Source: Podocnemis expansa (taxonomy: Eukaryota; Chordata; Testudines; Podocnemididae). Taken from it: a stretch of 64,000 nt of DNA. Of the stretch, positions 12,400 through 23,209 are shown one piece after another. The stretch spans positions 37,248,732 through 37,312,731 of the forward strand of contig ML681992.1 in assembly GCA_007922195.1 (NCBI GenBank). The letters are read 5' to 3'. The notes below the pieces were generated by a model that saw nothing but the letters and a program-made list of their open reading frames with translations, made no database searches and was not told where the DNA came from. The position numbers and the translations under genes were made by a program. The stretch's first letter is position 1; each line of letters opens with the position of its first letter.

Positions 12400-13511
12400 C
12401 AGTGGTTCCCAACCAGTGTGCCGTGGCACACTGGTGTGCCGTGAGAATCCACAACAGCTGGGATTTAAGTTCCATCCCTGCTCAGCCCAGCCACATGGGC
12501 TGTGCAGGGCTGGGGAAAAGGAGGGGTTAAAGTAAGGGGGAAGGCACCAGAACACAGTTCCTGGGGCCCTCTATTTTTAGGCAGGCAGTGTTCTGGCCCC
12601 CCTGAAAACAGAGGAAGGCACCTTAACGTGGAGTTCCAGGGGTCTCCCTAAAAATAGCAGGAGCAGCCTGAACACTGAGTTCTGGTTGCTCCCCCTTAAC
12701 CCATCCAACAAATTGCTGCCGGAGGCCTGAGGCCAGGAGCTTGTGAATCTCCCCTGCAGGGTGGAGCAGCTCCTGTCAGCCAGCCTGCAAACTGCCCAGA
12801 TAAGGGTTTGGGTGGGGGGAGGGCTGCTGGGGGTTATGTGGGGTAGGGTGTGGGGTAGGGTGTGTGTGTAGCAGAAGGTGTGTAGCTGGGGTTGTGGAGT
12901 GGCTGGTTGGTTGGGGGGGTGTAGGTGGGTGGGGTGGGGTGGCTATGTGTGGGGGATGTAGTTGGGGGCTGGAGGCCTAATTCTGGCTCCTGCAGTGATG
13001 GGAGGGTCCATCACAGGCAGCAGGGCCTGGGGGAGGGTAGGATGGGACCCACTGGGGTGGGAGGGAACAGCAGTGGGGTGAGGATTTGCCCTGGGTGGCA
13101 GGGAGCCACTGTGGAGAAGGAGGAAGTGGGTGCTGCACCATGCTCCCCTGCCCTACCTTTCTGCTCTCCAGGTTCCCCCCTGCATCCACCCCCACAAAGC
13201 CATTCTTGTTCTCCCTTCCTTTCTTGCCACCCTTGTGCTGTTCCCCATATGTCTGCCCTTGTCCTCTTTTGCCACCCCTGCACTGACTCCTACCACTGCA
13301 CACGACTCCTGACCACCCGTGTTTTGCCAGCTCTGCTCTGCTACCCCTATTACTCCACATAGCAGCATTTCTGAAACACTGTGCCATGGTTCATGACTAT
13401 TCATAAATAATTTGTTAATTTGAATATTCATGAGTTTTTAATGGTGGTGTGCCTCAAAACATTTGAAGGTATCAAGGTGTGCCATGGCAGAGAAAAGGTT
13501 GGGAACCACTG
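12400..13511. mobile_element. Non-autonomous hAT element, complete
   Basis: It begins CAGTGGTTCCCAACC (12400-12414) and ends GGTTGGGAACCACTG (13497-13511), a perfect 15-bp terminal inverted repeat. Flanking octamers CTTAAGAA (12392-12399) and CTTCAGAA (13512-13519) match at 7 of 8, fitting a hAT target duplication. The 1.1-kb interior is GC-rich with G/T-rich tracts and has no transposase. A truncated sister copy lies at 3038-3594. Confidence 0.85.
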
Positions 13512-13543
13512 CTTCAGAAACCAGTCTTGCTACCGCTACATGT

Positions 13544-13647
13544 CTATTTCCATCAGGCTTTGTCCAGAAGTCCCCATTGCTGTCTGTGGANNNNNNNNNN
13601 CTATTTCCATCAGGCTTTGTCCAGAAGTCCCCATTGCTGTCTGTGGA
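13544..13647. other. Scaffold gap (10 N) flanked by identical 47-bp sequence
   Basis: Bases 13544-13590 and 13601-13647 are identical, and the ten N lie exactly between them. This is what remains when two contig ends that overlap by 47 bp are placed side by side instead of merged. The frames crossing it are artefacts. Confidence 0.9.
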
Positions 13648-15832
13648 AGATCTGCTGAACAACCTCAGATATCACAAAATTGTTCACTGATTTTAATTGG
13701 CTACTTGTAATTTTAATTATTCATTCACCTGAGTATTTACAAAATCAGAACACTAGACTGTAGGTGCTTTGAAGCCAAAGCCATTTTCTTTTATTTCACT
13801 GACAAGCTCCATATGTATTTATCATGCCATGTAGTAGAAATCTGTGCCAACCTATGTCTTCACCATCTGCTCTGTAAATTCCAGTTATTACACTGAACTA
13901 ATATAAATGTTGATGATGATACAGTATATTTGATGATCTGTGCACAATATTTGGAAGCACAGTGATTCAGAATGCAGACTCATTCTACTAAGACTCATTC
14001 TACTTCAACCACTACTACTGATCCCCTGGTCCTGTAAAGTTGTTGTTTCCAGAAATCCTACAGAATATGCAGATCAATATTTTTATCTCTGTACAGATAC
14101 TGGTATAATTATAAAGTTAAACAAAATTGTTATGTTGGAAGCCCATTTTTTGATAGCTGAGTTATATAAAGGCTTAATGAAGATTATCACAAGAGATAAA
14201 AGATCTTTCAACTTCAAAGCTAACAAACAGAACATATATAAGCACACAGACATTTTCAAATCTATCATTCATATGAACTATTGACCGTTTCCTCAGCTGG
14301 TGAAAATCAGCACAGACCAACTGTGGGTAGAATTCTTCATATAGCATATAGAAATCTCCCGAGCTTGTCTTGTAGTTGAAATACAATTGTGCTAATAATG
14401 CGCTGGTACTCTAAATTGCCTTCAGATGAAACTATTATTATACCAAACATAACAGTATCCACTCATATAAGCACCCACTAGACTCATTCCAGGTGTGAAA
14501 TTGTCCAGAGCTATCAAACTTGAATAGTTTTGGGCACCTTTTTCAACTGATGACAAAATTCTGCATTCCTGATTCTGTAGCCAGGCTATAAACAAATGCT
14601 TATTGCCAAAGAATATACCAGACATTCCGTCTCAGAGAATGACTTGACCATAAACCAAAAACTAGGTCATAAAACAACGGAAACTTCCATGGCAGAATAA
14701 TTTTCTGGGTTTTCAGTGTATAATACAAGACAATTATGTACAATATTAAAAACCTAGAAGAAAATAGCACTTTTATGTTGTTTTACACTTCAATGTGTTC
14801 CTAATGGGGAAAAAGGTTTTATTTTGCCATTTGTCAAGTTTGCCATTTTTTAATTGACAAAATAGAAGGGCATATCCTTGAATGGCATCAGCATTGACTC
14901 TAAAGCACAGTATTTTTAAGGTTTTTTCCTGACTAAACAGAAAATTCATGTTTTACAACGAACCTCAGCAATGTCTTCTATTTTTTGTATTCTGAATTTC
15001 TTTATAGACCACTTATTTCTTCACAATTGAAACGATAGGCTAGTACTCTAGCACATTATGAAGATCAATGTGACCTTAAGTAGTTAACAGGTGTAACCAA
15101 ACAAAAATCTGTCATAATGAGCAATGACAGTTAAAATAAACTCAAACCACCATGTGTGCCTAGGCACACATAGGGTTACTGACCTCTCAGGGTTTCATTC
15201 CCAACAATCAATTTTTTTTTTAAATTTGCACTCAGTGTCAGAATGAAAACTTATCAGTTTTACTTCCTCATTGTCTCTGTCCCCCACTGCTGAAATGATA
15301 AATAAACATAAAAATTCAGGATTTTCTTTCTTTAATGCTTTTTGAAAAAAGCAAAAACAACAAAAAACTGATTAGAGTGACCTTAGTGGTAGTGTAAGAG
15401 ATCAAAAAGACTACAACGAAACTTCTGTCTTTTGTCTAAACAAAGAACAAATAAAGCATATGCAAATCAAGGATTATGTATTTCTTAATGTCGCTGCATG
15501 TTTTGATAGTGGAGGGTAGTGTCGACAATTTTTCACTAATATTCTATAGTCAATACAATTTTAAGCTTTGCATTAGTAGTAACTACGAGATACATTTTAT
15601 CCTTCATCCTAATGAATTCCAAAGCAGTATATACTTACAATGCCTGAGCTTTGATTCCATGGTGAAAACTGCTGTAGAAATCCCCAAATTAGGTATTCAG
15701 TGGTTACTGAAAATCCTTCCACCACTTGGGTGGGATAATAGCCAATGCCCAGCATGCTATACACTAAGCAACAGTTGGAGAGGGGAACGCTGGAACAAGC
15801 CTATTTTTAAAAGTGCATGGGTTCTATAATAG
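13648..15832. other. No gene or repeat recognised
   Basis: AT-rich DNA. Frames of 60-117 codons (for example 13940-14284 and 15476-15829) show no domain and no supporting codon pattern. Confidence 0.5.
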
Positions 15833-17045
15833 ACAAGTAGGACCGGAAGGGATCTCCATCTAGTCAACCCTGTTCGCTGAGGCAGGACCAGGTAAACCTA
15901 AACCATCCCATGACTGACCAACTTGTTCTTAAACTCTTGTGGTAGAAATTCCATAACATCCTGGGAAGCATATTCCAGAGCTTAACTGTACATAACGTTA
16001 GAAATTTTTCTCTATCTAGCATAAACCTCCCTTGCTACAGATTATGCCCATTGCTTCTTATCCTGGCTTCAGTGGACAAGAGAATAATTTATCATTATTT
16101 TTAAAAAAAAACAACACCCCTTAGCATAGTTGGAGATGTTTCAAGCCTCTTCTCAACCTTCTTTTCTCAAGACCTAAACTTGCCCATTTTTTAACCTTTC
16201 CTCACAGGGAGGAGTGCCCCAGCTCAGGAAAAGACCCGGGGCTTGGGCACCAGGACTTGGGGCTCAAGTGCTGTAAATGTGCTGCTGCTGCAGCTGCCAC
16301 CACTGCAGACCTGGGGCTCAAGCCCCATGAGCCTGGTGCCAGCAACGCCACTGCTCATAGGTAAGGTTTTCTAAAGGTGTTTTTTTTTTTTCTTTTTTGT
16401 TGCTCTCCTTGGGAAACTCTAATTCATCCACATCTTTCCTAAAATGTGGCACTCCAAATTGGGCACAATACTCCAGCTGAGGTCTTACTAATGCTGGCTA
16501 CAGCAAAACAATTACTTCTGATGTGTTACAATACCACCACGGATTAGCTTTGTTCACAACTGCTTCACATTGACTGCCATGCAATGTGTGATCCACTATA
16601 TCCCCAGATCCTTTTCATTAGTATTACTGTGTATCCAAATATTCCCAGTTTTGTAGTTATTCATCTGTAGTACTTTGCAGTTGTACTTACAGAATACCAT
16701 CTTACTGAATTAAGACCAGTTCTTCAATTTTGTCTAAATCTAATCCTGTTCTCCAAAATGATTGGAACCCTTCCCAGCTTGGTGTCACCTCCAAGTTTTT
16801 AAAAGCATACTCTCTACTTCTTTATCCAAATCATTAATGGCATTATTGAGCAGTGCCAGACTCAGGATTTAATCTTTCAGGCTCCAGGAGAAACACCCTC
16901 CCAATCTGACAATGAACCACTGTTAACTATTTTCTGAGAACAGTCTTTTAACCAGTTTTCCACCCACCTAACAGTAATTTGATCTGTACATTTCCTTAGT
17001 TTGCTTATGAGAATGTCAAATCTACTTCTCCATCCACTAGATAAG
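15833..17045 (-). mobile_element. CR1 LINE, 3' UTR and end of reverse transcriptase, with insertion
   Basis: The + strand reads the complement of CR1 throughout: the 3' part ('aggaccggaagggatc', 'cattccagagc', 'gcccattgcttcttatcctggc'), then 'gggcacaatactccagctgaggtcttac' and 'ttgtctaaatctaatcctgttct', and finally antisense coding DNA to about 17045. It continues much further toward the coding region than the other CR1 pieces here but is full of stops. A 145-bp insertion splits it at 16209-16353, and a T-rich tract follows that insertion. Confidence 0.8.
16209..16353. mobile_element. Short insertion inside CR1, hAT-like
   Basis: A GC-rich 145-bp segment interrupts the CR1 homology. It ends CAACGCCACTG, the same terminus as the hAT at 2615-3029. 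It is bracketed by CTCACAGG (16201-16208) and CTCATAGG (16354-16361), 7 of 8 identical. The left inverted repeat is poor, so hAT is likely but not proven. Confidence 0.5.
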
Positions 17046-17259
17046 AACAATAATGACTCAGGTATGGACAAGACTTCTGGATTTTAAGGTATAATTTGGA
17101 AAATATTAAAATGACTGTCGTGGGGCAAGCCCCCACCCTCAGTGCCCCATGGTGGGGAAAACAAAGGCAGCTTAGGTGGGGAGGGTGCCTCTGTGACTTC
17201 ATGAACTCTCTAGGTCAGAGCAGTATCTCCTAATGACTACAAAACCAATATCTGTTTCT

Positions 17260-17500
17260 CTTCTTAGCCCTATGGTCAGGACAGCATGACCTAGCAGCCA
17301 CAGTGTCACTACAATTGCTATAAGCAGCCTTCAGGTCAGGGCAGCACAGCCTAGAGTCAATACACAGGCCCTTGGGTTCAGGGCAGTATGGCCTAGTGGC
17401 TTCAAAAGTCACTACACAGGCCTTTATGTTCAGGGCAGTGTTCCCTAGTGGCCTCAGAGTCAATATAAGCCCTCTGGGTTCAGGGCAACATGGAGGTCTC
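17260..17500. repeat. Diverged tandem repeat, about 60-bp unit
   Basis: Units built on 'ggttcagggcagnntggcctagtggc...gtca' recur at about 17270, 17330, 17372, 17430 and 17470. They lie inside the LTR-like sequence. Confidence 0.5.
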
Positions 17501-18244
17501 ATGAAGGATGGTGCCCAGGTAGGGGGGCTCAAGCCCTCCCAATCCACTGAGCCCCATCCCAGGCACCTGTCAGTGCTGGGGTTCTGGCACCAAGTCAGCA
17601 GGGATCCAGACGACAACACAATGACCTTCAGCAAAACCACCCTCAGCTCTACAACCCAGGCCCCTTGGGCTACTTCTTCAAGGCAGAGCATTGTCCTCCA
17701 GTGTGGTCCCAATCTGGGTCTCCTGAGCTGTGATACAGCCTGCCAGCCACTTCTCTGGAGAATCCAGTAGTCAGTCCACTCTAGTCAGTGCCTGGGATTC
17801 AGCCTCAGGGCAGCCATCACTTCAGCTATGTCTACACAACACTTTTATTTCAAAATAACACTTATTATTTTGAAATAGAACAATCAGGTCTACACGACGT
17901 ATCGTTATTTCAAAATGACGGGACTCGTCATTTCAAAATAACAATCATTATTTCAAAAAAGTAAAACCCAGCCACCTCACGAAACGACCATTTTTTCAAA
18001 ACAGCCTTTTCAATTTGTTGTTTCGAAACTGCGTTGTTTCGAAACAACGAGTTGTGTGGACGCGTTGTTTCGAAACGGCCATTTCGAAACAACAAATCGA
18101 AATGGACGTTTCGAAACAACGTGTCCACACAACCCTTTGTTTTGAAAGTGGTTTGGAGGGTGACCTTCTTCCCAGGTTGCCCTGGGCCAGGAAGTGCTCC
18201 TCCAGCATGTGGCTTCTGCTGCTGCCAGCCTGTGAAGGTGGGCC

Positions 18245-19832
18245 ATGGCAGCAGAAGCACATGTAGCCCCTTCACAGGGACGGCGGAGAGGATCCGTGTG
18301 GTCCCCCACGGAGACCCTTGCCCTTCTCTGCATTTGGGCACAGGAGGACATCCTGGACCGCTTCAGGGCCAGCCACAGAAATGTGGATGTCTACGCTGAC
18401 ATCACCCAGGACCTAGTGGAGGAAGGCTTTGAGCGCACCATGGAGCAGGTGCGCTCAAAAGTAAAGGGCCTCCGCCAAGACTATCGGCGAGCATGGGATG
18501 CCAGGGAGCTTTGTGGGGCAGCACCTGCCACAAGCTACACCTACTTTGCAGAGCTGGACCGCTTCCTGGGGGCTGAGCCCGTTGGCCCACACCCCCCCAT
18601 AGGTGCCTGCGGGACAGTGGAGAGGCCCAGACCCACACCATGGAGGCGGAGGGGGCCCCCACTGAAGAGGGCGAAGAGCCCCTGGATGTGGACGAGGGCA
18701 GGCACCTAGTCAGCGAGGCACCAGCCACCTGCCCAGAGCTGATCCCTGAAGAGAAGCCCCAGCCCAGCAGCCCGGCAGAGCCTGCAGAGGAGCAGGACGG
18801 AGCAGAGTCTGATGGGACATCGCACGCCCCAGTTGGTAAGTGTCCCCCCCCCCACAAGGCAGGGAGGCCCCGGAGTGCAGGGCATGGGTCCTGCGGGGGG
18901 CATGGCCCTGGGACGGTGGGGCTCAGGCCTGGGGGAGGGAGTACTCACTCTCCTGTGCAGGCGTGATGCAGGGAGGCATGGGGAGACAGAGTCCCATGCC
19001 CAAGCAGGAGGGGGAGGTCCATCAACACAGGGTGGCAATAGGCAGTCCTGGTAGCATGCAGAGCAGGGAGCCTGCAGCCACCATGTCTGTCACATGGGCC
19101 CAAGAGACTTCTCCCAGGAACGGCTCACTGCCTACCATGGGCCTCGAGGCCCCGTGCCCCCGATTGCAGTGTACAGAGCCCACCCAGCCTTGAAATCCTG
19201 CTAGCTGTCAGGGCAGGGTGTTTGCAGCTCATAGCCTGCACTCACCAGGGCTAGTAGGCTGACACCTAACCATTCTCTCTTTTGCCCCTGCAGCTTAGCC
19301 GTCCACCCGCCGTCCAGCGCCCGGGAGCCCACCCCCACCAGTGGCCGTACGCCGGAGGAGGAGAGCCTGGCCCACCACCAGGACCGAAGTGCTCATGGTG
19401 CTGTTGGAGCTCGGCCAGCAGGCAGAGGAGTCCTCCAGGGCCTGGTGCACTGAGCAGGCCCAGCGCCAGGATGCCCTGGTCCAGCACCTACAGCGCTCCA
19501 CTGGGGCTGACAACCGCCTCGTGGCATACAGGGCACGCTGGAGGGCATACAGGGCACGCTGCGGCAGCCTGGGGGAAACCTCGCCCCCCAGCCTGGGACT
19601 CCACCCGCGGCAGCACTCCAGGGCCCTGCTGCCCCGCATCGCTGGCGCCCCTGGACCCGGCGTGGCCTCGGCGAAGGCTGGGGTGCTGTGGGCCCTGCCC
19701 CAGGGCAGCTCCCCCCTAAAATGCTCCCCCAGTTGTCCCCAACCCCCCACCCCACATCCCTGTGCCCCCAGTGTGAAACCCCCACCCATCATCCCTGTGC
19801 CTCCAGTTCTGCCTTCCCATACCCTCTTGTAA
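18245..19832 (+). pseudogene. Harbinger Myb/SANT-like DNA-binding protein, copy 1
   Basis: Exon 1 starts at the methionine at 18245 and encodes a trihelix Myb/SANT-like domain at about residues 17-90: the tryptophan of VWSPTETLALL, then DILDRF.ASHRNVDVY and RTMEQVRSKVKGLRQDYRRA. An acidic EEGEEPLDVDEG-type linker follows in another frame from about 18630, so a frameshift lies near a C run around 18600. A donor GTAAGT at 18836 and an acceptor CCCCTGCAG ending at 19293 define a 458-bp intron conserved with copy 2. Exon 2 gives a basic patch (RRRRRAW) and a probable helical segment (VLLELGQQAEESSRAW). The stop at 19830-19832 overlaps the AATAAA polyadenylation signal. The partner protein recruits transposase to element ends in known Harbinger systems; here it is broken. 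Confidence 0.75.
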
Positions 19833-19959
19833 ATAAAAACAGTTCACCCATGTCCAAATTTTTTGCGTGTTTTATTGGATTGGTTTCAGGGTGTGGGTGG
19901 GTTGGGTGGCAGCTGGCTGGGGCAGAAAGGGGGCGCAGGTGGTGTGGTGGGGCTCATAT

Positions 19960-21249
19960 GGTGATGTGGGTGGCATGAACGATCCCCTCACACATTGGAA
20001 AGCCCAGGGTAGTGAGGCCAGCAATGCTGTCCTTCAGCACTCCAAGCTGACGAGGTGTGGCTACAGGACCGGCTCATGGCATAGGCCAGCTGCAGCGGCA
20101 GTTCCCTGATGGTGGACCTCCTGATGCTGATGAGATGGGCACCAGATGTGTGGGACCCCAGAGTGGCCATCTTCCAGAGAGTGATGGCCACGCTCTTGTC
20201 CTCAGGGATGCCTACCCTCATCACTGTATGCCTTCGGCGTAGGACTGGGGTGGGCTTGGTGACGAGGGTGACGGTCCCCATGCTAATCTGGAGGGTTCTT
20301 CCTTCGGTGCTTGCTGCTCCAGGCTCCCTAGACAATCTGTTCCCACCAGTCTTTGCTGGTGTCTGGTGCCAAGATGGGGGGCGAGGAGCTATTGGTACAG
20401 TGGAGGGATCATCAGTAGGTGGGGAGCACAACCTAGTGCAGTGTGGCACTTTATTTCTACCCAGCTGCGGGCCCGAAGGCAAGTACCCAAGGGCCCCAAA
20501 AGGAGTGTATGATATTTGTCTACTGACATGAGTACACATATCCCAATGCATAAGTTCTTGCTATATTGGGAATTATGTTCTGAGCCTGGCCTCTGCACTA
20601 GAAATCCCCCAATTGCAGCCCCTTCCTTTGACCTGCCCCACTCATAGTCATCTGTGCCAGGGGCCTTTGGCCTAGTTGGATTGGCCTGAACAGGTTGCTC
20701 TTTATCCAGGTCAACTGACCTTCGCACTTTGCCAGTACAATCCAATCCTTGTGCCTCCAAATTCCAATATGTGGTCTGTCTGTGCACCATGGAGGCAAGC
20801 ACAGCAAGGGTCCTCTGACATACCTTATCTGTTAGGGGCTGCTACTGGCCCTCTTCCAGGCCTTCAGGTAGGGCAAGGCAAGTGCACACTTATCCCCCCC
20901 CCCCTTTAAAAGCATAGTGAGCTATCTGTGTCTCAACACTGTCAGGCCTCAGCCACGGGGTTCTTCCACAGTGCTGTGAGGGCCACTGAGATAATGGTCT
21001 GGGGCTCAGCTCTGGGCTCATCAGGCTTGGGGAAAGTGTATCCCACAGCAGGGTGGCACCCTGCAGGCTACCAGTGGGGCTGCCAGGTGCTTGAGGATGG
21101 TACAGGTGCCAGAGGGCAGCCGTAGCCATGTCTCTTGCAAGTGCTTGGGGGTCACAGTGGATAGGGAGGGGCTGTCTGTTCTGTTCGTACGTGATTGGCT
21201 GGCTACTTGGCTGGCAACATGGCCTGGTGAGCCAGCCATGTTGCCACAC
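19960..21249 (-). pseudogene. HARBI1-type transposase remnant, copy 1
   Basis: Reading on minus, the conserved segment KSVAITLWKMATLGSH (about 20200) is the helical region upstream of the DDE core; copy 2 has KRVAIALWKMATLESH. Near 19985 a piece equivalent to the first catalytic motif appears, but the aspartate is histidine (GIVHATHI). The rest of the core, including the second Asp and the Glu, is absent: the sequence runs directly into the 3' end of the Myb gene. The N-terminal part (20890-21249) is recognisable only by position. Stops and frameshifts are many. It has a TTTATT (minus AATAAA) at 19871-19876. Confidence 0.7.
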
Positions 21250-21702
21250 CTCCCATACTGCCCCTCACCTGGAATCGAAATGGCATGTCCACACACAGGA
21301 CATGTCATTTCGATTTGAAGGGATTCCGTTAATTCGAATTAACAAAATGTTAATTCAAATCAACTTATTTTGAAATAAGGATTTTATTTCGAAATGGGTT
21401 ATTTCGAAAGGGGTTCTTTCGAAATAAAAGTTACTGTGTAGACATAGCTTTCGTGTTTGCTCCTGATTGCCTCCTCCAGGTTTAGTCTCTCCTCCAGCTA
21501 GGCGCCAACACCACTCTTGGTCTGGAGCCTCTATTGCAGATCCTTCTGCTTTGCTAGCCAGCCCAGACTGAGCTGAGCTACTCCCTTTTATGCTGGGGCA
21601 GCAGTCTAAGCATGCCCAGCAGAGCCTAAGCGGCAGGGCTTCCCCCATCTATAGGGATTGCTGGACTTCTTTAGTGTGGGATAGGCTCACCCCACCACAG
21701 TA

Positions 21703-22531
21703 ACCCAGACCCAGAATTCAAACCTTTGACTTTTTGAAGAGCCTAACCATATCAAACATAAAGCGTAGGGCTCAAAACCGGTAGTACACAATCTCTGTCT
21801 TGTGGCTGGTCCTGATATTTTTGGCTCTGTCTTATATAGGCACATATTACCTCACATACACATCCTGATTTTTCACACTTTGCTATTTGGGCACCCTGCT
21901 GAACAAAGGCTGTGTAGACTACAATGGCCAGTGTTCTTTGCTAATATTTTTAATCTCTGAGATGCACCATTATTCATGCAAGGATCTCATGGTTTTTCAA
22001 ACAAAAATTAAGACACAACACACTGTGAGACAAAACAAATCTTCATTAAGCAATTGCTTATCTGTACCATGTTTTAATTTTGATTGCTTAATTAAAGAAA
22101 AAGTATTCATAAGTAGAATTAATTTTGTAGAATATTTTCAATTATCTTCAGCAATAGAAACTAATCATATAGGATATAAGAAGACAAAAATGGTATTGAA
22201 CTATGATTTGGCTACCTAAATTAGAAAATTAGTTGATATAACCATTTAGGTTTTCAAAATAATCACATTACATAACCACAAAAGTCATATTTATATTCAT
22301 TTATTAACTTGGAAGGTGATTTTGTTTAGAATTTTTTACTAAAAGTACCTCAGAATAGGGCCTCTTTTGTGCCTGTTTGTTACCATTGCTAATCCAAGAG
22401 AGGAAAAATAATATAATGATAGATCATAAACAACTTGGGAAAAAGGTTGAAAGACATTTCACTAAAGTGTCCTTCTGAATAAATCTATAGTAGTCAACGT
22501 GATGAAACTAATTTCCAGAGAATGATATTAG
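21703..22531. other. No gene recognised
   Basis: AT-rich DNA between two LTR-like sequences. A 110-codon frame at 21887-22219 has no recognisable feature. Confidence 0.5.
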
Positions 22532-23060
22532 TGTAACCTATATGCCTAATGAAAAGAGCTCTTTCTTTTAGGGATAGCTTGAGGCTAGCCAGGTTATGTT
22601 ACTGGGCAGATTGGCTGCTCAGGGCCAGAAGCTTCTGGAAATTAAGGAGTGGTTGCATTGAGCATGCTCCACTAGGTTTCTTACTGGTGCTGTGGTCACA
22701 TGCCATGAGTGCAGCAGCCTGAGAGCAGCAGCCACACAGAATTGCAATGAGAGGAGCCCATGTGCTCAATGTGTGACCCGGAAAAGCTGAGCCCCAAGTG
22801 GACAGCAAATTGTTTTCTCCCTGCTGCAAAGCATTCTGCAGCAATTTTTTTTTTTATATGTGACTGATTGCTGGTTAACCAGTAAACTGACTGGATATTG
22901 CTGGTTCCAAAAAAGAAAGAAAAGTTTTCATGGATTCCTACCTAAGATCTCTGCAACCAAAGAAAAAGATTGCTGCTTCTTGCAACTGAAGCCTTTGGAC
23001 TTGAATAGAGACGGCAACTGAAATATAAGTAAACTCTACCTAAACTTTGGGATTCTTGGG
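22532..23060 (+). mobile_element. LTR-like fragment, same family as the solo LTR at 28273
   Basis: It begins TGTAACCTATATGCCTAA and continues with 'tttagggatagcttgaggct', 'gttactgggcagatt', 'agaagcttctgg' and 'gagcatgctcc'. These match in order the complement of the solo LTR at 28273-29036 (TGTAACCCATGTGCCTAA and so on). The 3' end is not clear; it may run on toward 23190 or be truncated. Non-coding. Confidence 0.5.
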
Positions 23061-23209
23061 CTTCTTTCCCACAATGTTTCTCTGGGGAATGTCTGGTTTG
23101 ATTTTATTTTATGATAAGATTTATCATGTTAGTAGTTAATTATGTTTGTTCTTAGGGGGTATTTTAATGTGGGGAGGGTAACCAAACAATCTTCTCTGTG
23201 AATCCCTTA

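Larger units (their letters stand above)
17824..21449. mobile_element. Harbinger transposon 1, two-gene, internally deleted
   Basis: The ends are AGCTATGTCTACAC and GTGTAGACATAGCT, perfect inverted repeats, flanked by TTC on both sides (17821-17823, 21450-21452). A 3-bp target duplication is the PIF/Harbinger signature. Subterminal regions (17840-18150 and 21300-21440) are crowded with TTTCGAAA/TTTCAAAA palindromes. A Myb/SANT-like gene lies on + and transposase remnants on -, tail to tail, as in the copy at 50244-54152. The transposase lacks everything beyond its first catalytic position, so this copy cannot mobilise itself. Confidence 0.85.
17116..21699. mobile_element. LTR-like element split by a Harbinger transposon
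   Basis: The left part begins TGTCGTGGGGCAAGCC and the right part ends GGCTCACCCCACCACA, an imperfect TG...CA inverted end as in retroviral-type LTRs. Without the Harbinger at 17824-21449 the length is about 0.95 kb. The left part carries diverged tandem units of about 60 bp built on 'gttcagggcagtatggcctagtgg' (17260-17500), a common feature of LTR U3 regions. The flanks ATGAC and GTAAC do not give a clean duplication, and no internal genes adjoin. A solo LTR of an endogenous retrovirus is my best guess. Confidence 0.4.

Noticed and set aside
15476..15829. 117-codon frame on +
   Set aside because: No domain, AT-rich, and it ends at the CR1 boundary; chance frame.
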